Under the pieces are notes generated by a model. The model saw only the letters and a program-made list of their open reading frames with translations, was not told the origin of the DNA and made no database searches. Below, piece after piece: positions 7,024-12,663 of a DNA stretch of 12,663 bases. Each line of letters begins with the position of its first letter. Position 1 is the first letter of the stretch. This DNA is from Chryseobacterium gleum (lineage in GTDB: Bacteria; Bacteroidota; Bacteroidia; Flavobacteriales_D; Sanyastnellaceae). Both the position numbers and the translations under genes were made by a program. Where the stretch lies: contig CAMDFE010000015.1 in NCBI GenBank assembly GCA_945897395.1, positions 1 to 12,663 of the forward strand. The letters are read 5' to 3'.

Positions 7024-7031
7024 TATTTTTG
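7024..7031 (+). promoter_or_regulatory. Putative -7 promoter box for the 7066 gene
   Basis: TATTTTTG fits the Bacteroidota -7 element TAnnTTTG, 34 nt before the ATG at 7066. No clear TTG is found at the expected -33 distance. A TAAGG just before the start (7058-7062) is a weak ribosome-site candidate. Assigned by motif and position only. Confidence 0.4.
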
Positions 7032-7065
7032 ATAAAATCGAAAGGTTAAAAAATCGTTAAGGCAT

Positions 7066-7617
7066 ATGATTACATTTTTTGGAAAAAAGAAAATCTCAGC
7101 AGAACGCGCAGCAACCCTGTTCGTGAATACCTTGTTGGATTCAGTGGAAAATGGATTTTCGGAAGTTGCTGGATTTATCCGCGACTCGCCGGAGTTCGGT
7201 AGTACTCCGGAAATTAGTGACGAAGAATACGGTAAATTCTTAATGATTGCGATTGTAGGAAACTTAAATTACTTGAACGAGCATTTCCGCGACGGTGAGG
7301 GCGATTTAATTGTTCAGCATTGTATAGATCAGTTCGCACCTGTTTTCGATTTGTCTCCAGTTGCCTTCCAAGCGAAATTGAACGACTACAAGAAGTTCAT
7401 GGCTCATGTTAATTTCCCTTCGAAGAATATTTTGTACAGCATGTCCAAGGCTGTATTCTTCAAATATGAATTGAATCAATACCAAGACGAATATTTCAGA
7501 AGCATGAATACGCCGAATCCAATTTTCTTAAAGAGCATGGATGAAGTGTTGCGTAATTTCATATGGGATTGGGAAGCCTTCTGCGACAAGTACAAGGTTC
7601 AGTTAGGCGGAGCCTAA
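7066..7617 (+). CDS. Uncharacterised protein (183 aa)
   Basis: I do not recognise the family. The product begins MITFFGKKKISAERAATLF and ends VQLGGA. It has no signal peptide and no membrane segment, is moderately acidic, and is probably mostly helical and cytosolic, with several Phe/Tyr-rich stretches (MIAIVGNLNYLNEHF, KAVFFKYELNQYQDEYF, LRNFIWDWEAF). Codon use resembles the neighbours and the frame is uninterrupted with an ATG start, so it is very likely a real gene. It stands alone, divergent from pyrD and convergent with the S41 peptidase gene. Its last codons and TAA lie inside a perfect 7-bp inverted repeat that opens array 3, and array 2 lies upstream. No function can be inferred from the context. 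Confidence 0.85.
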   Translation: MITFFGKKKISAERAATLFVNTLLDSVENGFSEVAGFIRDSPEFGSTPEISDEEYGKFLMIAIVGNLNYLNEHFRDGEGDLIVQHCIDQFAPVFDLSPVAFQAKLNDYKKFMAHVNFPSKNILYSMSKAVFFKYELNQYQDEYFRSMNTPNPIFLKSMDEVLRNFIWDWEAFCDKYKVQLGGA

Positions 7618-7618
7618 C
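7602..7618 (+). other. 7-bp inverted repeat spanning the stop codon of the 7066 gene
   Basis: GTTAGGC-GGA-GCCTAAC is a perfect 7-bp stem with a 3-nt loop; the TAA stop (7615-7617) is in its right arm. It is the strongest stem in the repeat family and no T-run follows on the + strand. It may limit 3' exonuclease decay or assist termination; this is inferred from position only. Confidence 0.6.
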
Positions 7619-7675
7619 ACGCGTTGCGATGACAATCTTCGATTGATGACAGCAAGGCCGATGACACTGCGTGAT
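7616..7675. repeat. Mini-hairpin array 3 (GATGAC-spaced, partly degenerate)
   Basis: Three exact GATGAC spacers (7628, 7645, 7660) separate AACacgcGTT (with GC following), AATCttcGATT, an imperfect AGCAAGGCC, and CACtgcGTG (7665-7673, sharing a spacer base). It occupies the 67-nt gap between the convergent 7066 gene and the S41 peptidase gene. Segment 7622-7650 matches 5646-5674 of array 1 at 28 of 29 positions. Confidence 0.8.
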
Positions 7676-7684
7676 AAGGAGCTA

Positions 7685-9175
7685 TTAGTTTTTTAGAAAG
7701 TATTCCAGAAAAGAATCTTTTCCAGATTTTAAGTCTTCTAAGGTTTGTTCCAAACGAATGTTTGGAAGAATTGGCGTTCGCGAATAACTGAAGGTGTTTT
7801 TGTAGTTGTAGCGAATGGTCGGAACCGAATAAGAAATTCCCGATTCTGAAAGTTGAACAGTGGTGGCGTTGCCCCAGGTGCCGTTGGCGGTTGCGTTGCA
7901 CGGTGTTCCGATAAGTATAGCTCTGTGATTACTTTGAAGAAGTTGCGAGAAATCGCAGGCAGCAGATACAGTATTTCCGTTCATAAAGACAGATAGCTTT
8001 CCTGTGTAAACTTGCTCTTGACGCTGACGTTGGGGAATGCTGAAAAATGCGGTGTCGGATTCTTCCATGGGCGTTTGACTTAACAAGTAGTATTGGTACA
8101 TATCTTCATTCCGCTTGAATCTTTTTTTAGTCGACTTTGGGAAATGTTTCATTCTGAAATTAGAAACAATCTGATACGAATAGTCACTCGATTTCCAAAT
8201 GATATTGCTCGGTGTATTCAATCCATTAGGCATTAGAAACGAGCAGAGGTATTCAACCATGGAACTTGATCCACCGGGATTGTCGCGCACATCAATAGCA
8301 ATTTCATCAATCCCCAATTCTCTTGCTGCTTGAAAGAACTTTCTGATTTTCTTAACGTCGTTTTGAAAAGGTCGGGAAGAGAAGGAATGAATTTTTAAAA
8401 TAGCTTTTCCTTCATTCAAATAGAAAGTAGCGTCAATGTTTTTTTTATTCGATTTGAAACGTTCTCGTCTAATTTTTTGAAGTTCTCTCGGACTTACAAG
8501 TCTCAAAGTCATACTATCTAACTTTCCGGCATTCTGAAATACGATTGTTTCAAGGTCACCTTCTTGCTGCGAAGGATTAGCAAAGAACTGCGAAGGGGTG
8601 TAGTAATAAGGTGCGGCTTCATTGCTGGCATTCATGGCCTGTCCTTCGTCGACGCTCCATTGTTTCGCCAAAGCATGCAATTCCATCATCGATAATTTTC
8701 CAACGGAAATAATCTCGCTTCCAACAGGAGGGCCGTTGATGTAATCTTTTTCAACATAAAATTTTCCGTCAATGGGTTGAATGAACAAAGGCAAAAAGCC
8801 AGAGTCGTATCCGCACGATTCGAACAGAAGTCGAAAGACATGCGTCTGCAAATGCGAGTCTTCAACGACACGAATAAATCGATTTAAATTTTGAGCATGT
8901 TGAATCATTGTTCTGTCTTCAGAATAATAGTCAAACGCTTTTTTGTAGGCTTCATCAAAGGCTGGCTTTCCGCAATAGGCGTATGGATATGGATGAACAG
9001 CAAGAAGTTTTTCTTCGAGTTCAATAAGATCTTCAACTAAAAAATCTTTGCAAATGCGTTCAATATTTCGTTCGCATCGATAATACGCCTTTGAATTCGG
9101 ATCGAAGCACGTGTCGGACTGAGCCCAGACAGCGTAGGATGAAAAAAGGGATAAGAAGAAAAGAAGTTTACGCAC
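7685..9175 (-). CDS. Secreted S41-family (C-terminal-processing-like) peptidase
   Basis: Exported serine peptidase-like protein of 496 residues. Residues 1-19 are a signal peptide (hydrophobic FFLSLFSSYAVWA, cleavage near AQ). The S41 core shows VVEDSHLQTH (103-112, with the His of the DSH motif), the strand IDEIAIDVRDNPGGSSSMVEYL (289-310), and the nucleophile region NGNTVSAACDFSQLL with Ser404. The GTPCNATANGTWGN loop that follows fits the substrate-side loop of the family. No clear PDZ domain is visible, so it is closer to the tricorn-core-like S41 proteins common in Bacteroidota than to classical CtpA. The mature part has eight cysteines. The start is GTG (9175-9173), immediately after the paaZ TAA with no gap, implying translational coupling; no nearby ATG fits the signal peptide. 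Its substrate is unknown. Confidence 0.87.
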   Translation of the reverse strand: MRKLLFFLSLFSSYAVWAQSDTCFDPNSKAYYRCERNIERICKDFLVEDLIELEEKLLAVHPYPYAYCGKPAFDEAYKKAFDYYSEDRTMIQHAQNLNRFIRVVEDSHLQTHVFRLLFESCGYDSGFLPLFIQPIDGKFYVEKDYINGPPVGSEIISVGKLSMMELHALAKQWSVDEGQAMNASNEAAPYYYTPSQFFANPSQQEGDLETIVFQNAGKLDSMTLRLVSPRELQKIRRERFKSNKKNIDATFYLNEGKAILKIHSFSSRPFQNDVKKIRKFFQAARELGIDEIAIDVRDNPGGSSSMVEYLCSFLMPNGLNTPSNIIWKSSDYSYQIVSNFRMKHFPKSTKKRFKRNEDMYQYYLLSQTPMEESDTAFFSIPQRQRQEQVYTGKLSVFMNGNTVSAACDFSQLLQSNHRAILIGTPCNATANGTWGNATTVQLSESGISYSVPTIRYNYKNTFSYSRTPILPNIRLEQTLEDLKSGKDSFLEYFLKN

Positions 9176-11221
9176 TTATTCGTCGTTGCGTTTTTTAACC
9201 ATGGTTAAAATTGTCGCAAGCGCAACAGTCTCTCCCGTTTCATCATAAACATCAACCAGGAACTTCACAATTCCTTTTGGAATATCGTCTTCGCTGCGCT
9301 TCTCTTGCGCAATTTTTTCCTTCACGGTAAAACGAACCGCGATGGTCATTCCCGGATAAACAGGTTTCGTAAAGCGCGCCTCATCAATTCCGTAGTTCAA
9401 CAAAACTGGACCTTTCTTCGCATCAACAAACAAGCCTGCTGCTTTCGATAAAACGAAATATCCGTGAGCTACGCGGCGATCGAAAATGGTTCCTTCCAAA
9501 GAGGTAGCGTCCATGTGGGCGTAGAAATTATCACCACTCACATTCGCAAAGTTCACAATGTCGGCCTCTGAAACGGTGTGCTTATGTGTGAAGACGGTGT
9601 CTCCAACAACGAGGTCTTCGAAATGCTGACGGAACAAATGCGGTTGCGCTTCGGCTTGATCTCCGCCTTGCTGATAAACCCCCGTGATAGCCGTTAGCAT
9701 TGTTGGAGAACCTTGAATAGCTGTGCGTTGCATGTAATGAAGAACACCACGCTTTCCGCCCATTTCTTCTCCGCCGCCGGCACGGCCAGGACCTCCGTGA
9801 ACAAGCATAGGCATTGGGCTTCCGTGACCGGTGCTTTCTTTCGCGCTAGCTCTGTTCAAAACTAAAATTCTTCCGTGATGCGTTGCGGCGTTCAAAACGA
9901 AATCGCGCGCAATCGTTGTATCGTTCGTGGTAATGCTACACACCAAACTTCCTTTTCCTAATTTAGAAAGGGCAACCGCTTCTTCCGTTGTGCTATAAGG
10001 CATAAGGGTAGAGATAGGTCCGAAGGCTTCAATGTTGTGTGAACTTAATTTTTCGAACGGTTTGTCGTTCAACAAAAGCGTTGGAGACATGAATGCACCT
10101 TTCGAATCTTCCGCTTCAATAAGGCTAATGACATCGTTTCCAAATACAACCTCACTTTGTTTTTTCAATTCATTCAACGCTGCAAGAACATCTTCGCGTT
10201 GCGCTTTTCCAGCCAATGATCCCATGCGAACTTTTTCATTGCGCGGGTCACCAATAGCGGTTTGTCCAAGTGCTTTCACAAGCGCTTCTTGAACGTCTGA
10301 CAAATATTTTTCAGGAACTAAAATTCTTCTTACTGCTGTACATTTTTGTCCGCATTTCACCGTAATTTCTTTGCGAACTTCCTTCACGAATAAATCAAAT
10401 TCTTCTGTGCCAGGTGCTGCGTCTAGTCCGAGAATAGCGGCGTTCAGCGAGTCGGCTTCCATATTGAACGGAATGGATTGGTCTATCAATCTTGGATGTT
10501 GCTTCAACATTTTTCCGGTTGAAGCAGAACCTGTGAACGTAACTACGTCTTGCATTTCCAAATGATCGAAAATCCCGTTGGCACTTCCGCAGATCAATTG
10601 CAAAGCACCTTCCGGAAGAATTCCAGATGCATGAATATCGCGAACCACGACTTCAGTAACATAAGAAGTAAGCGTTGCAGGTTTCACAACCGCAGGAACA
10701 CCCGCCAATAAATTCACCGCTATTTTTTCCAGCATTCCCCATACCGGGAAATTGAATGCGTTAATGTGCAGCGCAACGCCTTCCTTCGGAACCATAATGT
10801 GGTGACCAATGAAGGTGCCTTCTTTCGAAAGCTTCGCCAATTCTCCGTCTACATAAAAAGAAGAGTCTGGAAACTGCTTGCGCAACGAAGCGTAAGCAAA
10901 TAGATTTCCAATACCACCGTCAATATCAATCCAAGAGTCAATCTTTGTAGCACCGGTCTTCACGCTCACAGCGTAATACGCGGCTTTGCGCTCGGTTAAA
11001 TACAGGGCCAATGCCTTCAACATTCTTCCGCGTTCTTGGAAGGTCATCTTGCGAAGCGCTGGACCGCCCGTCTCACGACCGTAATTCAGCATAGCGCCGA
11101 AGTCTAGGCCAGTGCTATCCGCAACCGTAACCAATTCTCCGTTCACAGCATCGAACAATTCGGTACCGGTTCCGCTTCCTGAAACCCATTGCCCTAAGGC
11201 GAAATTTTGAAGTTTTTGCAT
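9176..11221 (-). CDS. paaZ: Bifunctional oxepin-CoA hydrolase / 3-oxo-5,6-dehydrosuberyl-CoA semialdehyde dehydrogenase
   Basis: Cytosolic fusion enzyme of the aerobic phenylacetyl-CoA pathway: the C-terminal hydratase domain opens the oxepin-CoA ring and the N-terminal aldehyde dehydrogenase oxidises the resulting semialdehyde. The 681-residue length equals E. coli PaaZ. In the ALDH domain (about 1-515) are INAFNFPVWG (153-162), K180, E255 in NMEADSLN, and nucleophile C294 in CGQKCTA; E255 and C294 match E. coli E256 and C295. The MaoC-like hotdog domain (about 530-675) contains the hydratase motif SGDNFYAH with D564 and H569. Both active sites look intact. The other paa genes are not in this window. 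The ATG at 11221 has a divergent partner (the epimerase) 70 nt away, and the S41 peptidase gene follows without a gap. Confidence 0.96.
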   Translation of the reverse strand: MQKLQNFALGQWVSGSGTGTELFDAVNGELVTVADSTGLDFGAMLNYGRETGGPALRKMTFQERGRMLKALALYLTERKAAYYAVSVKTGATKIDSWIDIDGGIGNLFAYASLRKQFPDSSFYVDGELAKLSKEGTFIGHHIMVPKEGVALHINAFNFPVWGMLEKIAVNLLAGVPAVVKPATLTSYVTEVVVRDIHASGILPEGALQLICGSANGIFDHLEMQDVVTFTGSASTGKMLKQHPRLIDQSIPFNMEADSLNAAILGLDAAPGTEEFDLFVKEVRKEITVKCGQKCTAVRRILVPEKYLSDVQEALVKALGQTAIGDPRNEKVRMGSLAGKAQREDVLAALNELKKQSEVVFGNDVISLIEAEDSKGAFMSPTLLLNDKPFEKLSSHNIEAFGPISTLMPYSTTEEAVALSKLGKGSLVCSITTNDTTIARDFVLNAATHHGRILVLNRASAKESTGHGSPMPMLVHGGPGRAGGGEEMGGKRGVLHYMQRTAIQGSPTMLTAITGVYQQGGDQAEAQPHLFRQHFEDLVVGDTVFTHKHTVSEADIVNFANVSGDNFYAHMDATSLEGTIFDRRVAHGYFVLSKAAGLFVDAKKGPVLLNYGIDEARFTKPVYPGMTIAVRFTVKEKIAQEKRSEDDIPKGIVKFLVDVYDETGETVALATILTMVKKRNDE

Positions 11222-11253
11222 CTGATTTTTCTCTTGTTGCGAAGTTAATCGGA

Positions 11254-11266
11254 AAGTGCCGCACTT
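11254..11266. promoter_or_regulatory. Perfect palindrome in the paaZ/epimerase divergent promoter region
   Basis: AAGTGC-C-GCACTT is a 13-bp perfect inverted repeat lying midway between the divergent starts at 11221 and 11292, about where a paaZ -33 region would be (a weak TAACTTCG box sits at 11240-11247 on the minus strand). It could be an operator, but a single short palindrome may be chance. Confidence 0.3.
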
Positions 11267-11279
11267 GGAATGATTGATG

Positions 11280-11291
11280 TATTTTTACAGC
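11280..11291 (+). promoter_or_regulatory. Possible -7 box (TATTTTTA) abutting the epimerase start
   Basis: TATTTTTACAGC runs directly into ATG at 11292 and differs by one base from the twelve bases before the pyrD start. It fits TAnnTTTG except for the last base. If functional, it implies a very short or absent 5' leader. No TTG at the expected distance was found. Confidence 0.35.
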
Positions 11292-12341
11292 ATGAATAAG
11301 GTTACGCATTTAATTACCGGCGGTTGTGGTTTTGTGGGAAGGAATATGGTGAAGAGACTCTTCAATACCACCGAGGCTCAATTGATTTTTATTGACGACT
11401 TGTCTGTTGGAACGCATCCCGACACTTGGCTCAATGCGACCAAAACCAATTACGGTGAAGGCTTCGCAGTCTACAACGGAAGATTGTTATTCATTCACGC
11501 CGATGCCTTGAAGGTGATGCGTGCCTTTTCTGAAGATGAAAAATATTTCGAAAAGAATTTTCAGTTTGAAATCAACCGCATCAACGACGTCTTCCATTTC
11601 GCAGCTATAGTAGGTGGAAGAACGAAGATTGACGGGGATCCAATGGCGGTAGCATTAGACCTTGCCATTGATGCTGAAATGTTCTACTGGGCTTGTCGTT
11701 ATAAGCCGGAAAGGCTCATGTATCCGAGCTCTTCAGCAGCTTATCCAATCGATCTTCAGACAATAGACGGAGCTATTGCATTGAAAGAGTCTGACATCGA
11801 TTTCAAGAGAATGGGCGAGCCCGATATGACATACGGATGGAGTAAATTAACCGGAGAGTTCCTTGCAAAGATTGCCGCTTCACATTACGGCTTGAAAGTG
11901 ACGTGCATTCGTCCGTTTAGCGGATACGGTGAAGATCAAGACTTAACCTATCCTGTGCCGGCAATTGCGGCGCGCGCAGCGAAGAAAGAAGATCCGTTTG
12001 AAGTTTGGGGAAGTGGTAATCAAGGAAGAGACTTCGTTCATATCGACGATGTGATTGATTGCATACTCTTGGCCATGGATCACATTCACGATGGAACAGC
12101 CATTAATATTGGAATGGGGAAACTCACTTCCTTCAATGAAATTATTCGAGTGTTCTGCGGCTATGCCGGATACGAGCCAACGATCAAACCGTTGTTGGAT
12201 AAGCCGGTGGGAGTGCATTCGCGTTATTGCGACATGACTTTCGTTCAGGAGAAGTTAGGATGGACAGCGAAGATTTCTATTGAAGAAGGAATGAAGCGTG
12301 TGTACGATGCGGCAGTAAAAAAATTGGCAGCACAGCAGTAG
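11292..12341 (+). CDS. NAD-dependent epimerase/dehydratase (extended SDR), nucleotide-sugar modifying
   Basis: Cytosolic extended short-chain dehydrogenase, 349 residues. It shows the Rossmann fingerprint THLITGGCGFVG (G10, G13, G16), an acidic IDD at the end of the second strand (34-36) typical of NAD binding, VFHFAAIVGG (100-109), PSSSAAY (145-151) with the catalytic-region Ser, and the active-site pair Y181/K185 in YGWSK. IRPFSGYG and GRDFVHIDDV are the usual substrate-binding segments of sugar-nucleotide epimerases and dehydratases. It resembles the GDP-mannose epimerase / GDP-sugar group more than GalE, but the exact substrate cannot be set. The ATG at 11292 (NKVTHLITGG) is preferred over an in-frame start at 11274, which would lie in the putative promoter. 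The TAG stop touches the ATG of the glycosyltransferase, so they are probably co-transcribed for surface-glycan synthesis. Confidence 0.92.
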   Translation: MNKVTHLITGGCGFVGRNMVKRLFNTTEAQLIFIDDLSVGTHPDTWLNATKTNYGEGFAVYNGRLLFIHADALKVMRAFSEDEKYFEKNFQFEINRINDVFHFAAIVGGRTKIDGDPMAVALDLAIDAEMFYWACRYKPERLMYPSSSAAYPIDLQTIDGAIALKESDIDFKRMGEPDMTYGWSKLTGEFLAKIAASHYGLKVTCIRPFSGYGEDQDLTYPVPAIAARAAKKEDPFEVWGSGNQGRDFVHIDDVIDCILLAMDHIHDGTAINIGMGKLTSFNEIIRVFCGYAGYEPTIKPLLDKPVGVHSRYCDMTFVQEKLGWTAKISIEEGMKRVYDAAVKKLAAQQ

Positions 12342-12663
12342 ATGAAGAATAGAACCATTGTTTGTTTCGGTCCAGGTCCGCGCTTCAAAGGCGGAATGCA
12401 GAACTACAACACTTCGTTGGCGTTGGCATTGGACAAGGAAGAGCAGAACAATGTTCAAATTGTTAGTTGGACGCAACAGTATCCGGCTATCATCCCAAGA
12501 GAGTTCGTAGACAAAAGCAGTACAACTGATTTGTTGGAAGGAAGTCGCGTGAAGGTGACTTATTTAACGAATTACAACAATCCGTTTAGTTGGATCGAAA
12601 CAGCGAAGTACATTATTTCGCTGAAGCCTGAAATGGTAACTTTTCAATGGAGCATTGCCCTTC
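12342..12663 (+). CDS. Glycosyltransferase, family 4-like, N-terminal part (runs off the window)
   Basis: Partial gene: 107 complete codons from the ATG at 12342, open to the window end. The protein begins MKNRTIVCFGPGPRFKGGMQ; the GPGPRFKGGMQNYNTSLALAL segment matches the N-terminal Rossmann signature of GT-B glycosyltransferases that read GP..P..GGI..(F/Y)N..LA. VQIVSWTQQYPAIIP further resembles the F..QYP..(F/I)P segment seen in that group. The start directly follows the epimerase TAG with no gap. The role inferred from context is sugar transfer in surface-polysaccharide assembly; donor and acceptor are unknown, and the catalytic C-terminal half is outside the window. Confidence 0.85.
   Translation, partial: MKNRTIVCFGPGPRFKGGMQNYNTSLALALDKEEQNNVQIVSWTQQYPAIIPREFVDKSSTTDLLEGSRVKVTYLTNYNNPFSWIETAKYIISLKPEMVTFQWSIAL

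Noticed and set aside
6679..7032. Plus-strand open frames through array 2 (Ser/Ala/Val-rich repeat proteins)
   Set aside because: They exist only because the 15-bp unit keeps frames open; no conserved domain is visible and they overlap the pyrD 5' end and the array on the opposite strand.
11274..11291. Six-residue extension of the epimerase
   Set aside because: It would put the start inside the putative promoter box, and the Rossmann fold begins properly from the Met at 11292.

Overview
The window looks like a chromosomal segment of a Bacteroidota bacterium, probably of the Flavobacteriales type (inference). The grounds are a TPR / PD40-propeller / OmpA envelope protein of the architecture typical of that phylum, several TAnnTTTG-like promoter boxes, few Shine-Dalgarno sites, and a moderate to low GC content. 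The sequence does not allow a genus call. No tRNA, rRNA, transposase or CRISPR array was seen.

Left block, + strand, 19-5638: a tightly packed run of ribA (GTP cyclohydrolase II), an OmpA/PD40 envelope protein whose frame is broken near 1989-1993, trmD (tRNA m1G37 methyltransferase), rarA (AAA+ replication-repair ATPase) and a membrane acyltransferase. Spacings run from 10 nt to an 8-nt overlap, so this is probably one operon mixing riboflavin, envelope, translation and replication-maintenance functions.

Middle block, 5636-7684: pyrD (class 2 dihydroorotate dehydrogenase, minus strand) and a 183-residue protein of unknown function (+ strand) diverge from each other. All three gaps around them (5639-5715, 6736-7065, 7618-7684) hold an unusual repeat: short perfect inverted repeats, mostly 3-nt arms around a 3-nt loop, strung on a constant 6-nt spacer GTCATC (GATGAC on the other strand) with a 15-bp period. 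Arm sequences differ from unit to unit but stay complementary. The arrays fill the two convergent gaps almost exactly and supply or span the stop codons of the + strand genes. This is the most interesting signal in the window.

Right block: paaZ (681 aa, ring-cleavage enzyme of phenylacetyl-CoA catabolism) and a secreted S41-family peptidase lie head to tail on the minus strand with no gap. Divergent from paaZ, an extended-SDR nucleotide-sugar epimerase/dehydratase is followed directly by the start of a family 4-type glycosyltransferase that runs off the window. This pair probably begins a surface-polysaccharide cluster. The core enzymes are ordinary; the repeat arrays and the split OmpA-family gene are what merit attention.
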